Below are positions 13,763 through 24,993 of a stretch of DNA of 32,124 nucleotides, in pieces. Numbering within the stretch: position 1 is the stretch's first letter; every line of letters starts with the position of its first letter. A program made the translations under genes and the position numbers. A model generated the notes under the pieces. The model was not told the origin of the DNA and did no database searches. It worked only from the letters and a program-made list of their open reading frames with translations. Source of the stretch: Cellulomonas cellasea (GTDB taxonomy: Bacteria > Actinomycetota > Actinomycetes > Actinomycetales > Cellulomonadaceae); assembly GCF_030372105.1 (NCBI RefSeq), contig NZ_JAUDBQ010000026.1, positions 1 through 32,124 of the forward strand. Direction: 5' to 3'.

Positions 13763-16338
13763 TCAGGCCCGCAGCACCGCGCCGACCTGCCGCCCAGCCT
13801 CCGCCACGACCGCCTCGCGCACCGCGGCGGCCTCGTCAGCGGTCAGCGTCCGGTCGGCGGCGCGCAGCCGCAGCGAGAACGCCAACGACTTCTTCCCCTC
13901 GCCCACCTGGGCTCCGGTGTAGACGTCGAACAGGCGAAGCTCCTCGAGAACGTCGCCGGCGGCGCTCGCCGCCGCGCCCGTCCGCACCGCGGACTCGACG
14001 TCGGCCACCGGCACAGCGGCGTCGACCACCAACGCGATGTCCTCCTTCGCGACCGGGAACGTCGAGACCTCGCGCGCCTGCACCGGCTCGGCTCCCGCGG
14101 CATCGAGCAGCACGTCGAGGTCCACCTCGAACGCCGCCGCCCGCTCCGGCAGCCCGAGGGCCGCCACGACCTTGGGGTGCAGCTCCCCGGCATGCCCGAC
14201 GAGCCGGCCGTCCGCCGTCTCCAGGCGCGCCGTGCGACCCGGGTGCCACGGCGCCTGCGAGCCGTCCGCGCGCACCGTCACCTGGGCGCCGACCGACTCC
14301 GCCACCAGCAGGGCGCCCGCGATGGCGTCCGTGTGGTCGGCACGCCGACCGGGACCCCACCAGCCCGATCGGCTCCGCTGGCCAGTGAGCACACCCGCGA
14401 CCCGGCGCGGCTGCGCGGGCACGCCGGCCTCGAGGGCAGCGAGCTGCTCGTCGGACGGCCGGACGCCGCCCGGCAGGCTCGGGGGCACGGGCGCGCCGGG
14501 CTCCGGGAGGGTGACCAGCCCGATCTCGAACACGGCCAGGTCGGCGGTCCCACGGCCCACGTTGCGGCGCGCCGTCTCCAGCAGCGTCTCGAGGACGTTG
14601 GTGCGCAGCTCGGGCCGGGCGTCGGAGATCGGGTTGAGCAGCCGCAGCGCGTGGCGGCGCTCGTCATCCGCCGGCAGCGCGAGGGCGTCGTGCTGCTCGG
14701 CGCCCACGAACGGGTAGCTGAGCGTCTCGACGTAGCCCGCGGCGGCCAGCGACCGGGCCACCGCGCGGCGAGCGCGCTGCCCCGAGGTCAGGCCACGGCC
14801 GGCAGGCGCCGCCGGGAGCACCGACGGGATCGCGTCGTAGCCGCGCAGCCGCGCGACCTCCTCGACCAGGTCGACCGGCTGCGCGAGGTCCGGGCGCCAG
14901 GACGGCGGCAGCACCTCGACGACGGGCGCGCCCGTGGCGCCGACCACCGTGCAGCCGATCTCCTCGAGCGTCTCGCGCACCTGCTCGGGGGTGTAGTCGA
15001 CGCCGACGATCCGCCCCGGGAGGTCGAGCGGCAGGCTGATCACCGGCGGGGCGGAGGTGTGGTCCACGTCGGTGATCGCGGCGTCCGCCGCGCCCCCGCC
15101 GTACTGCGACAGCAGCTCGACGACACGCGCGACAGCCACCCGCGGCAGCCGCGGGTCGACGCCGCGCTCGAAGCGCTTGGCGGCCTCGCTCGGCAGCTTG
15201 TGCCGCCGCGCCGAGCGGGCGACCGTGACGGGGTCGAAGTGCGCGGCCTCGATGAGCAGGTCGCTCGTGCCCGACGAGACCTCGCTGTCGGCGCCGCCCA
15301 TGACACCCGCGATGCCGTGGATGCGTGACGCGCGACGCCCGTCCGGGCTGTCGGTGATGAGCAGGTCCTCGGCGTCCAGCACCCGCTCGGCGCCGTCGAG
15401 GGTGCGCATGCGCTCCCCCGCCCGCGCGCGGCGCACCACGATCGGCTCGGCGACCTGCGCCAAGTCGTAGGCGTGCAGTGGCTGCCCCAAGTCGAGCATC
15501 ACGTAGTTCGTGACGTCCACGGCCAGGGAGATCGGGCGCATCCCCGCCTGCGTCAGCCGGCGCTGCATCCACGCCGGAGACGGCGCGGACGCGTCCACGC
15601 CGCGCACCACCTGCGCGACGAACCGGTCCGCGCCGGGCACGCCGTGGATCGGCGCGTCGTCGTCGATCTCGACGCCGAAGCCCGTCCCGGCGTCGCCACC
15701 CGACACCTCGACGTCCAGCGCCGTGGGCAGCCCGGGGTCGGTGAACGCCGCCCCCGTCGAGTGCGAGTACTCGCGCGCGACCCCGCGCATCGAGAAGCAG
15801 TAGCCGCGGTCCGGCGTCACGTTGATCTCGAGGACCTCCTCGCCGAGGCCGAGCAGCTCGCGCGCGTCGGCCCCCGGCTCCGCGTCGATCCCGATCCGGG
15901 ACAGCACGATGATGCCGTCGTGGTCCTCGCCGAGGCCCAGCTCGCGTGCCGAGCAGATCATGCCGTCGGACACGTGGCCGTACGTCTTGCGCGACGCGAT
16001 CGGGAACGGCCCGGGCAGCACGGCGCCCGGCAGCGCGACGACCACGCGGTCGCCCACGTCGAAGTTGTGCGCCCCGCACACGATGCCGCGCGGCGAGCCG
16101 TCGGCCTCGTTGTGCGCGCCCACGTCGACGCGGCACCAGTTGATGGTCTTGCCGTTCTTCTGCGGCTCGGGGGTGCGCTCCACCACCTCGCCGACCACCA
16201 GGGGGCCGGTCACGGCGGCGGGGAGGATGGCCTCCTCCTCGAGCCCGACCCGGACCAGGTCGGCGGCGAGCTGCTCGGCGGTCAGGCCGGCGGGAATGTC
16301 GACGTGCTCCGCGAGCCACGTCAGAGGGATGCGGGGCA

Positions 16339-16339
<1 letters not shown>
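13763..16339 (-). CDS. pheT: Phenylalanyl-tRNA synthetase beta chain
   Basis: Beta subunit of the alpha2-beta2 enzyme that charges tRNA-Phe. The 858 residues cover the full architecture: an EMAP/OB-like tRNA-binding domain early (about 40-150, with PLVVGEVVERTPEP), the B3/B4 editing region, a B5 domain, the catalytically inactive synthetase-like core containing LVEEVARLRGYD, and a C-terminal FDX-ACB anticodon-binding domain (about 765-858, beginning STFPVAKEDIALVVD). The ATG overlaps the pheS stop by one base (TGATG), so the subunits are translationally coupled. A strong hairpin follows about 27 bases past the stop. Confidence 0.97.
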
Positions 16340-17466
<1,127 letters not shown>

Positions 17467-17630
17467 GTGGTGCCCGCCCTGCGGACCTGCTCGCGACACC
17501 GGGCCTCACCCGGCGGCGATCATGTGCGCAGCGTCAGCCGCGCGGCCCGAGGACGGGCCACAGAAATCGACGACCACACCCGGTCGTCGCCGTGGGAGCG
17601 CACATGCCCTCATGCTGCCACACGCCGACA

Positions 17631-18272
17631 TCACAGCGCCTGGTCGTCCGCCCTCACGCCGAGCGGGAAGCGCTCGACGGGCGTGTACAGCGGGCCGCCA
17701 CTGCGACCCTCGCCCGGCTGCGACCGCAGCAGCACAACCTCGTCGACCTCCCATGCGGGCCCGTCGTACAACGCCAGCGCGTGCACCAACGCGGTCTCCG
17801 GGGATGCCTCGCCAGTCGCGCGCCCGCGGCCCCGACCTCGGTCGCGCGCTGCCGCCGCCGGCCCGATCCGCCCCACCGTCAGGTGCGGGCGCGAGCGCAC
17901 CCTCTCATCGGGACGGGCGCCCACCGACTCGCCCGCAGAGCCGGCGGCGGCGATCACCGCGTGCATGCCGTCGACGTCGCCGGACACGCCGATCCACAGC
18001 GTCCGGTGCGCGAACACGCCCGCGCCGCGCAGCCTCAACTCGAACCGCGGCACGCTGGCGGCGCCGACGCGCAGCTCGTCGACGAGCTCGTCCACCAGGC
18101 CGTCCGAGACCTCGCCGTAGAACGCGGCGGTCAAGTGGCGGTTCTCGGGGGCGGTCCAGCGCACCCCCGAGCCGGAGTGGCCGACCGCCGCACCGCCGTG
18201 AACGGCGCGCAGGGCCAACTCCAGGTGCTCAAGAGCTCGCTCGGGTGGGCGGACGGCGGCGAACAGGCGCAT
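17631..18272 (-). CDS. thpR: RNA 2',3'-cyclic phosphodiesterase (2H family)
   Basis: A 213-residue member of the 2H phosphoesterase (LigT / 2'-5' RNA ligase) family, which opens 2',3'-cyclic phosphates on RNA. Both catalytic HxT motifs are present: HLTA at residues 46-49 and HLTV at 130-133, within the expected MRLFAAVRPP...RWTAPENRHLT and RPHLTVGRI contexts. An Arg/Gly-rich insert (about 137-153) follows the second motif. The start has an AAGGTGG ribosome site. It sits 67 bases after trmH and about 230 before pheS, in a conserved translation gene neighbourhood. The physiological RNA substrate is unknown. Confidence 0.88.
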   Translation of the reverse strand: MRLFAAVRPPERALEHLELALRAVHGGAAVGHSGSGVRWTAPENRHLTAAFYGEVSDGLVDELVDELRVGAASVPRFELRLRGAGVFAHRTLWIGVSGDVDGMHAVIAAAGSAGESVGARPDERVRSRPHLTVGRIGPAAAARDRGRGRGRATGEASPETALVHALALYDGPAWEVDEVVLLRSQPGEGRSGGPLYTPVERFPLGVRADDQAL

Positions 18273-18339
18273 CGGACCACCTTGGCGCCCTCGGACTGCC
18301 CAGCCCAGCCCCTCACCCCCATGGATGAACGCGCAGGGC

Positions 18340-19170
18340 TCAGCGCTGCGCGCGAGAACTCGCGTACAGGCAGACCGTCGCCGCGGTCGCGAGGTTCAAC
18401 GACTCGGCGCGTCCCCGGATCGGCACCCTGACTGCGGCGTCAGCAAGCGCGCGGTCGTCCGGGCGCAACCCCCATGCCTCATTGCCGAACAGCCACGCCG
18501 TCGGCGCGCGAAGGTCGGGCGTCCCCGCCGCGGGCCCATCGCCCGTCGCCAGATCCTGCAGGTCGTCCAGGTCGTGCTCGCCGCCGCCGTCTGCCGCCAG
18601 CACAGCCAGGCCGGCGCCACGCAGGGCCGCGAGTGCCGGGGCCAGCTCCACGCCCGCCACCACTGGCAGGTGGAACAGCGAGCCCGCAGTCGACCGCACC
18701 ACCTTGGGGTTGAGCGGGTCGACGCTCTCCCCCGCGAGCACCACAGCATGGGCGCCCGCCGCGTCCGCCGCACGGATCACGGTGCCCGCGTTCCCCGGAT
18801 CACGCACGTTCGCCAGCACGGCCACCAGCCGGGGTCCGGAGGCCAGCACATCGTCGAGGGTCGCGAGCCGCCGCTCGAGCACCGCCACGACTCCCTGCGC
18901 GTCAGCGGACATCGCGTCCAGGACCTCGGGTGTGCCGAGTCGCACGGACAGGCCGGCGCCCTGCGCGTCGTCGACGATCTCGGCGTACCGCTCGGCCGCA
19001 GCCTCGGTCAGGTACACCTCCCGGACCTGCCCGGCGGCGTATCGGACGGCCTCCCGCACCGACTGCGGCCCCTCGACGAGGTACCTGCCGGTGCGCTGAC
19101 GCACGGAACGCCCGGCCAACGCCCGAACCGCCTTGACCCGCTCAGCGCGGGGGTTGGCAAGCTCAGGCAT
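18340..19170 (-). CDS. TrmH/SpoU-family RNA 2'-O-methyltransferase
   Basis: A 276-residue SPOUT methyltransferase. An N-terminal substrate-binding domain (about 1-110, with RYLVEGPQSVREA at 29-41) precedes the knotted catalytic domain. SPOUT motif 1 is NVRDPGNAGTVIRA at 121-134, motif 2 is FGNEAWGL at 228-235, and motif 3, PIRGRAESLNLATAATV, ends at 266 and binds S-adenosylmethionine. The target is probably 23S rRNA, as for many relatives beside rplT, but the nucleotide cannot be assigned. It starts 34 bases after rplT and is probably co-transcribed with infC-rpmI-rplT. No clear ribosome site precedes the ATG. Confidence 0.92.
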   Translation of the reverse strand: MPELANPRAERVKAVRALAGRSVRQRTGRYLVEGPQSVREAVRYAAGQVREVYLTEAAAERYAEIVDDAQGAGLSVRLGTPEVLDAMSADAQGVVAVLERRLATLDDVLASGPRLVAVLANVRDPGNAGTVIRAADAAGAHAVVLAGESVDPLNPKVVRSTAGSLFHLPVVAGVELAPALAALRGAGLAVLAADGGGEHDLDDLQDLATGDGPAAGTPDLRAPTAWLFGNEAWGLRPDDRALADAAVRVPIRGRAESLNLATAATVCLYASSRAQR

Positions 19171-19204
19171 CAGCCGGGCGTCCGAAAGTGCAGCCGTCAG
19201 CGTG

Positions 19205-19588
19205 TCACGCAGCGGAGGGCGCGTTCACGTCGGCCGGCAGGGCGGCCTTGGCCGCCGCGACCAGCGTGTTGAACGCCGGGGCGTCGTTGACCGCGAGGTC
19301 GGCGAGCACGCGGCGGTCGACCTCGATGCCAGCGAGCTTCAGGCCCTGGATCAGGCGGTTGTACGTCAGGCCCTGCTCACGCGAGGCCGCGTTGATGCGC
19401 TGGATCCACAGCTTGCGGAAGTCGCCCTTGCGCGCCTTGCGGTCGCGGTAGGCGTAGACGAGGGAGTGGGTGACCTGCTCCTTCGCCTTGCGGTACAGGC
19501 GCGAGCGCTGGCCGCGGTAACCGCTGGCGCGCTCGAGGGTAGTGCGGCGCTTCTTCTGGGCGTTGACCGCCCGCTTCACGCGTGCCAC
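19205..19588 (-). CDS. rplT: 50S ribosomal protein L20
   Basis: A 127-residue early-assembly large-subunit protein that binds 23S rRNA. It has the basic N-terminal extension ([19 protein letters not shown]) and the conserved [15 protein letters not shown] segment near residues 57-71. The start is a GTG with AAGGAG six bases upstream. In Firmicutes and enterics L20 represses the infC-rpmI-rplT operon by binding its leader or rpmI region; the structured infC leader here makes similar feedback possible, though this is unproven. The C-terminus is Ala/Pro-rich (ADVNAPSAA). Confidence 0.98.
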   Translation of the reverse strand: MARVKRAVNAQKKRRTTLERASGYRGQRSRLYRKAKEQVTHSLVYAYRDRKARKGDFRKLWIQRINAASREQGLTYNRLIQGLKLAGIEVDRRVLADLAVNDAPAFNTLVAAAKAALPADVNAPSAA

Positions 19589-19649
19589 GTGATGCTCCTT
19601 GCGTGTCGGGGCTCGCAGGTGACTCCAGGGCGCTCACGCGCCCACGGGA

Positions 19650-19844
19650 TCACTTGCCGAGCAGCTTCTTGATCTTGGGGGCGTCAGCAGCTGAGACGAC
19701 GACGTCGCCGGCAATGCGCCGGGTACGACGGCTCGACTTGTGCTCGAGCAGGTGACGGCCATTGGCCTGCTCACGCATGAGCTTGCCGCTGCCGGTGACC
19801 CGGAAACGCTTCTTGGCACCGGAGTGCGTCTTGTTCTTCGGCAT
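19650..19844 (-). CDS. rpmI: 50S ribosomal protein L35
   Basis: A 64-residue, very basic large-subunit protein with the family N-terminus [20 protein letters not shown] and the SSRRTRRI segment. The ATG has a GGAGAGAG-type ribosome site. It lies 89 bases after infC and 61 before rplT, in the universal infC-rpmI-rplT order. Confidence 0.98.
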   Translation of the reverse strand: MPKNKTHSGAKKRFRVTGSGKLMREQANGRHLLEHKSSRRTRRIAGDVVVSAADAPKIKKLLGK

Positions 19845-19933
19845 GGCTGCCGCTCTCTCCTTGTCGTCGCATCGCGCGGGGTGGCGCGACTCGTTCGTGC
19901 GGGGTCCGAATGAGGCCCCCGTCCGTAGTCAGG

Positions 19934-20950
<1,017 letters not shown>

Positions 20951-20996
20951 GTGGTGCTCCTCAGGGTTCGTCGTGGAGATCACCAGGAACGGGAAA

Positions 20997-21026
20997 GGCC
21001 CCCGAACCTGGGCACAGGTGGGGGCC
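20997..21026 (-). terminator. Attenuator-like hairpin in the infC leader
   Basis: On the transcribed strand a 12-bp stem (GGCCCCC/GGGGGCC plus ACCTG/CAGGT, 2-base bulge, 4-base loop) is followed by TTTCCC. It lies about 45 bases before the ATC start. A terminator-like hairpin in this position suggests premature termination controlled by a ribosomal protein or by IF-3. This role is inferred; the hairpin itself is plain in the sequence. Confidence 0.55.
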
Positions 21027-21242
21027 TCGAAGTCCGGAGCCGAGTGCACGTGGCGCGACGAGCGCCCCGCACGACGACGAGCGAGCACGACCGCGAGGCC
21101 ATGCTCTCCGGACCGGGACCTGGCCCCTGTCGTCGATCGTGGGATCGAACTGTCGAAACTCAGGTGGGAGGTGACTCCACTTGTGCACCTGGGCCCACCT
21201 TGCTCGCGAGAGCGATGGCGGACCCGGGTCAGTCAAGGAACG

Positions 21243-21248
21243 ACTCTA
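21243..21248 (-). promoter_or_regulatory. Probable infC promoter -10 element
   Basis: TAGAGT on the minus strand fits TANNNT. A TTGCGG 19 bases upstream is a weak -35 candidate. It would give a leader of about 250-290 bases with several GC-rich stems ending at the hairpin 20997-21026. Bases 20951-21390 hold no gene: the infC leader fills the left part, and the fur promoter and operator the right end. Confidence 0.4.
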
Positions 21249-21352
21249 ACAGACGACCGGGAGGGCGCCGCAACGCCCGAGCGCGCTGGTGCAGCCCTGC
21301 ACACCAGCCCCCAGGGGCGACAGCCCGCACCCCTGCCTGGAATCGATCAGTG

Positions 21353-21369
21353 ATTGGAACTATTCCAAT
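21353..21369. promoter_or_regulatory. Fur-family operator over the fur promoter
   Basis: A perfect palindrome with 7-base arms, ATTGGAA and TTCCAAT, around a 3-base centre. It is the most AT-rich stretch for kilobases. It covers the -35 region (TTGGAA, 21354-21359) of the downstream gene, so the regulator bound here would block its own transcription. Palindromes of this kind occur before actinobacterial furA/catR genes; binding here is inferred. Confidence 0.75.
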
Positions 21370-21377
21370 GAAGCCGC

Positions 21378-21383
21378 TACGGT
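21378..21383 (+). promoter_or_regulatory. fur promoter -10 element (leaderless)
   Basis: TACGGT fits TANNNT and stands 18 bases after TTGGAA (21354-21359) in -35 position. Seven bases separate it from the ATG at 21391, so the mRNA would begin at the start codon. Leaderless furA transcripts are reported in Streptomyces and mycobacteria. Confidence 0.6.
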
Positions 21384-21390
21384 GATGGCC

Positions 21391-21810
21391 ATGACGACGA
21401 CCAGCCCCGAGCAGCAGCTCCGCGACAGCGGCTTGCGGGTCACCGCGACCCGGCTCGCCGCGCTCGAGGCCCTGGCACAGCATCCGCACGCCGATGCGGA
21501 CACTGTGCTGAACGTCGTCCGCACCGCGCTCGGCACCGTGTCGGTGCAGGCCGTCTACGACGTCCTGCACGCCCTCACGGCGGCCGGGCTGGTCCGCCAG
21601 ATCGAGCCGGCGGGCCACCCGGCGCGGTACGAGCGGCGCATCGGCGACAACCACCACCACGTGGTGTGCAGGTCCTGTGGCGCGATCGACGACGTCGACT
21701 GCGCCGTCGGCCACGCCCCCTGCTTGATCCCGAGCTCGACCTCCGGCTTCACGGTCGAGAGCGCCGAGGTCACCTACTGGGGCCTGTGCCCCGACTGCCG
21801 AGGCGCCTGA
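21391..21810 (+). CDS. Fur-family metal/peroxide-responsive repressor
   Basis: A 139-residue Fur-superfamily regulator. The N-terminal winged helix (about 1-80) has RVTATRLAALEAL and SVQAVYDVLHALTAAG, the latter the DNA-recognition helix region. The C-terminal domain has the metal-binding HHH at 88-90 and two CxxC pairs (93/96 and 133/136) that bind structural zinc. Together with the catalase 81 bases downstream, this suggests a peroxide sensor of the FurA/CatR/PerR group rather than an iron-uptake Fur. The ATG at 21391 is chosen over 21385 because a -10 element lies 7 bases upstream. A perfect palindromic operator overlaps the promoter, implying autoregulation. Confidence 0.92.
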   Translation: MTTTSPEQQLRDSGLRVTATRLAALEALAQHPHADADTVLNVVRTALGTVSVQAVYDVLHALTAAGLVRQIEPAGHPARYERRIGDNHHHVVCRSCGAIDDVDCAVGHAPCLIPSSTSGFTVESAEVTYWGLCPDCRGA

Positions 21811-21891
21811 CCCGCCCCGACCCCACCTGTCCCCTGCCATCGGCAGGACGGAACCATCAGCCCGGCGCAGCCGGACAGCGAGAGGACACAC

Positions 21892-23397
21892 ATGTCGAAC
21901 GTCCCCCCCACCACGACCAACGCGGGCGCGCCCGTCGCCTCCGACGCGCACTCGCAGACCGTCGGCGCCGATGGCCCGATCGTCCTGCACGACCACTACC
22001 TGGTCGAGAAGCTCGCGCAGTTCAACCGCGAGCGCGTCCCCGAGCGCGTCGTGCACGCCAAGGGCGGCGGCGCCTTCGGCACGTTCACCACGACGAACGA
22101 CGTCAGCGCCTTCACCCGCGCCGCGGTGTTCCAGCAGGGCACGACGACCGAGACGCTGGCCCGTTTCTCGACCGTCGCCGGCGAGGCGGGATCGCCCGAC
22201 ACCTGGCGCGACCCGCGCGGCTTCGCGCTGAAGTTCTACACGACCGAGGGCAACTACGACCTGGTCGGCAACAACACCCCCGTCTTCTTCATCCGCGACG
22301 GCATCAAGTTCCCCGACTTCATCCACTCCCAGAAGCGCCTGCCGGGCACGCACCTGCGCGACAACGACATGCAGTGGGACTTCTGGACCCTGTCCCCCGA
22401 GACCGCGCACCAGGTGACGTGGCTCATGGGCGACCGCGGCATCCCGGCGTCGTGGCGCCACATGGACGGCTTCGGCTCGCACACCTACCAGTGGATCAAC
22501 GCCGCGGGCGAGCGCTTCTGGGTCAAGTACCACTTCAAGACCAACCAGGGCATCAAGTGCTTCTCGAACGACCAGGCGTCGCAGCTCGCCGGGTCTGACG
22601 CGGATTTCCACATCCGCGACCTGTCCGAGTCCATCGAGCGCGGCGACTTCCCGTCGTGGACGCTCTCGGTCCAGGTCATGCCCTACGAGGACGCCAAGGA
22701 CTACCGCTTCAACCCGTTCGACCTCACCAAGGTGTGGCCGCACGCGGACTACCCGCTGATCGAGGTCGGCACGCTCGAGCTCAACCGCAACCCCGAGAAC
22801 TACTTCGCGCAGATCGAGCAGGCGACGTTCGCGCCGAGCAACTTCGTGCCCGGCATCGCGGCGAGCCCCGACAAGATGCTGCTCGCGCGGATCTTCTCCT
22901 ACGCCGACGCGCACCGGTACCGCGTGGGCACCAACCACGCGCAGCTGCCGGTCAACGCGCCGCACGCCGCGCCGGTGCACTCGTACTCGCAGGACGGCGC
23001 CATGCGCTCGACCTTCAACTCGCCCAGCACCCCGGTGTACGCGCCGAACTCGGTCGGCGGCCCGGCGGCCCACGCCGACATCGCCGCGGAGTCCCGTGGC
23101 TGGGAGTCCGACGGTGACCTGGTGCGCACCGCCGCGACGCTGCACGCCGAGGACGACGACTTCGGCCAGGCCGGCACGCTCTACCGCGACGTCTTCGACG
23201 ACGCTGCCCGCGCCCGCTTCCTCGAGACGATCACCGGCCACGTCGGCGGTGTGAAGAACGAGGCGATCCGCGAGCGCGCCATCCAGTACTGGACGAACGT
23301 GGACGCCAACCTGGGCGCCGCGCTGCGGGCCAGCCTGGCGGGCGTCGCGCCCATCGAGACCGGGACCCCGGCCACGTCGGCCCTCCCGATCGCCTGA
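21892..23397 (+). CDS. katA: Monofunctional haem catalase
   Basis: Breaks hydrogen peroxide into water and oxygen in the cytoplasm. At 501 residues it is a small-subunit catalase. The active-site histidine is His55 in [13 protein letters not shown], the distal asparagine is Asn128 in [10 protein letters not shown], and the haem-ligand tyrosine is Tyr337 in [12 protein letters not shown]; these match bovine catalase His74, Asn147 and Tyr357 in spacing. [14 protein letters not shown] is also diagnostic. The ATG has GAGAGG 6 bases upstream. It follows the fur gene, with a small CCTGCC-ATC-GGCAGG hairpin between (21833-21847), and ends at a 16-bp hairpin. Confidence 0.97.
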   Translation: MSNVPPTTTNAGAPVASDAHSQTVGADGPIVLHDHYLVEKLAQFNRERVPERVVHAKGGGAFGTFTTTNDVSAFTRAAVFQQGTTTETLARFSTVAGEAGSPDTWRDPRGFALKFYTTEGNYDLVGNNTPVFFIRDGIKFPDFIHSQKRLPGTHLRDNDMQWDFWTLSPETAHQVTWLMGDRGIPASWRHMDGFGSHTYQWINAAGERFWVKYHFKTNQGIKCFSNDQASQLAGSDADFHIRDLSESIERGDFPSWTLSVQVMPYEDAKDYRFNPFDLTKVWPHADYPLIEVGTLELNRNPENYFAQIEQATFAPSNFVPGIAASPDKMLLARIFSYADAHRYRVGTNHAQLPVNAPHAAPVHSYSQDGAMRSTFNSPSTPVYAPNSVGGPAAHADIAAESRGWESDGDLVRTAATLHAEDDDFGQAGTLYRDVFDDAARARFLETITGHVGGVKNEAIRERAIQYWTNVDANLGAALRASLAGVAPIETGTPATSALPIA

Positions 23398-23412
23398 CGA
23401 CGACTGCCTGAC

Positions 23413-23449
23413 CCGAGGGCCCCGCACCACTCCGGTGCGGGGCCCTCGG
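23413..23449 (+). terminator. 16-bp perfect hairpin after katA
   Basis: A perfect 16-bp stem (23413-23428 with 23434-23449) with a 5-base loop ACTCC starts 15 bases after the katA stop. No T-tract follows. It separates katA from the DUF1844 gene. Confidence 0.8.
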
Positions 23450-23485
23450 CGTGCGGGCGCGCCCGGGGATGAGAGGATCTGGGCC

Positions 23486-23905
23486 ATGCCCGAGCAGACC
23501 GACCACACGTCCGCCCCGGCGGCGCCGCAGGCCGACCAGCGCAGCGGCCGCCACGCCCACGACGACGCAGGCGCCGCGACGCGCGACATCGCCGACGTCG
23601 CGGCCGTAGAGGTCATCACGACCGCCGCCGTCCACCTCATGAGCGCGGCAGCCGTGAAGTGCGGGCTGGCCGAGGACCTCCCCGGATCGCCGGCAGCCGA
23701 GCACCTCGACCTCGACGAGGCCCGCAAGCTCATCACCGCGCTGGCCGCGCTCGTCACAGCGTCGGCGCCGGACCTGGGCAACCAGCACGCGCGCTCGCTC
23801 CGCGACGGGTTGCGCTCCCTGCAGCTCGCGTTCCGTGAGGCGTCGCCGTTCCCGGACGCGCCCGGCGAGGGCCCCGGCGAGAAGTTCACAGGGCCGGTCA
23901 GCTGA
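23486..23905 (+). CDS. DUF1844 domain protein
   Basis: A 139-residue protein of unknown function. After a disordered, Ala/Gln/His-rich N-terminus of about 35 residues comes the compact helical DUF1844 domain (about 40-117), with VEVITTAAVHLMSAAAVKCGL and DEARKLITALAALVTASAP as its two main helices. The C-terminus is Pro/Gly-rich. Actinobacteria commonly keep a DUF1844 gene close to infC, as seen here with only fur-katA between. The ATG is preceded by GAGAGGA about 10 bases upstream. No catalytic residues are evident. Confidence 0.85.
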   Translation: MPEQTDHTSAPAAPQADQRSGRHAHDDAGAATRDIADVAAVEVITTAAVHLMSAAAVKCGLAEDLPGSPAAEHLDLDEARKLITALAALVTASAPDLGNQHARSLRDGLRSLQLAFREASPFPDAPGEGPGEKFTGPVS

Positions 23906-23990
23906 CCTGCGCACACGCGCCCGTCGGCCCCGCCTGACGCTGAGCCGCGCCGCCAGCGGCCTTGCCCGGCGTGTCGCCGAGCCCGCCCCC

Positions 23991-23996
23991 TATCCT
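23991..23996 (+). promoter_or_regulatory. Promoter -10 element for the coiled-coil gene (leaderless)
   Basis: TATCCT fits TANNNT and is followed by 7 bases and a GTG start codon at 24004, implying a leaderless mRNA. The -35 region is weak. Confidence 0.55.
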
Positions 23997-24003
23997 GTGC
24001 TCC

Positions 24004-24993
24004 GTGACGAACGACCTGGGGACGGCTTCCGACGACGCCTTCGGCGACGTCCAGCCCGTGGTGCCCCACGCCGACGGCACGGCTGACGCCCCCGAGGCAG
24101 TGGAGCCCACAGCCCAGGGGCCGGAGTCCGACAACTCCTCCCAGGAGCGCCTGGACAGGCTCGCCGCGCCGCTGGACCCGCGCACCGCCACGAGCTCGCT
24201 GGCCGAGCCCGAGCCTCTTGCGCTGCCGGCCGATCCCGCGGCGACGACGGGCTCTGCTCCGCAGTCCGAGCCGGCCCCCGTGACCGGTCCTCTCCTGGCG
24301 ACCGATCCGGTCCTGGCAACCCATCCCGCGCCCACGCCGCGAGCTGCCGCGGCCACGAGCGTCACCGCGCCGGTCCTGCCCCCTCCGCCCCCTCCCTCGC
24401 TGTTCATGCCCTCGGAGCCCGCCGACGGCGGAGCCATCGCGGGCGCCGCGCTGCCCGCCTCGTTGCCGTTGGCGGACGCCCCACGGCATCAGCGCAGGCC
24501 GTGGGCGATGGTGCTCGTCACCCTGCTGCTCGCCGTGCTGATCGGGCTCAGCACCTACCTGCTGGTGGCCGCCCGGGCACTGGAGCAGCGCAACGGCGAG
24601 TGGGAGCGGGTCGCGCGGTCCACCGGCCAGGACCTCGCCCAGGCGCGCGACGACCTCGCAGGCGCCCTCGCCGAGCTCGACGGCACCCGGGCTCAGCTGA
24701 CCGCGGCGCAGAACCGCATCACCGAGCTCGCTGACGAGAAGGCCCAGCTCGGCGACGACCGCGAGGTGCAACAGCGCGTCGTGGACTACCAGGAGAAGGT
24801 GTCCGAGGCCGCGCGCAAGGTGACCACCGCCCTCACCTCCTGCGTCGACGGACAGAACAAGCTGATCGAGTACCTGCAGGACCCGGCGCTGTACGACGCG
24901 GCAGACCTGGCCCGGTTCCGCACGGACGTCACGCGGGTATGCGGCGCCGCCACCGACGCCAACGCGTCCTTGCAGGAGGTGCTCGGCCGATGA
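24004..24993 (+). CDS. Membrane-anchored coiled-coil protein, unknown
   Basis: A 329-residue protein that I do not recognise as a named family. Residues 1-165 are low-complexity, Pro/Ala/acidic and probably cytoplasmic and disordered. A single membrane helix covers about 167-190 (WAMVLVTLLLAVLIGLSTYL). A heptad-like coiled coil covers about 193-275 (ARDDLAGALAELDGTRAQLT). The C-terminal domain has two cysteines (280 and 313) that could form a disulfide outside the cell. The GTG at 24004 is chosen over an upstream start because of the -10 element 7 bases before it. It overlaps the protease gene as ATGA, so the two proteins are probably made together. Confidence 0.75.
   Translation: MTNDLGTASDDAFGDVQPVVPHADGTADAPEAVEPTAQGPESDNSSQERLDRLAAPLDPRTATSSLAEPEPLALPADPAATTGSAPQSEPAPVTGPLLATDPVLATHPAPTPRAAAATSVTAPVLPPPPPPSLFMPSEPADGGAIAGAALPASLPLADAPRHQRRPWAMVLVTLLLAVLIGLSTYLLVAARALEQRNGEWERVARSTGQDLAQARDDLAGALAELDGTRAQLTAAQNRITELADEKAQLGDDREVQQRVVDYQEKVSEAARKVTTALTSCVDGQNKLIEYLQDPALYDAADLARFRTDVTRVCGAATDANASLQEVLGR

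Noticed and set aside
21130-21160. GTTCGATCC on the minus strand, like a tRNA T-loop
   Set aside because: Flanking bases do not form a 5-bp T-stem and no acceptor or anticodon arm can be built.
21229-24771. 1180-codon open frame antisense to fur, katA, DUF1844 and the coiled-coil gene
   Set aside because: It is opposite clear genes and crosses the katA terminator and fur operator, and has repetitive Arg/Gly/Val-rich translation typical of an antisense shadow.
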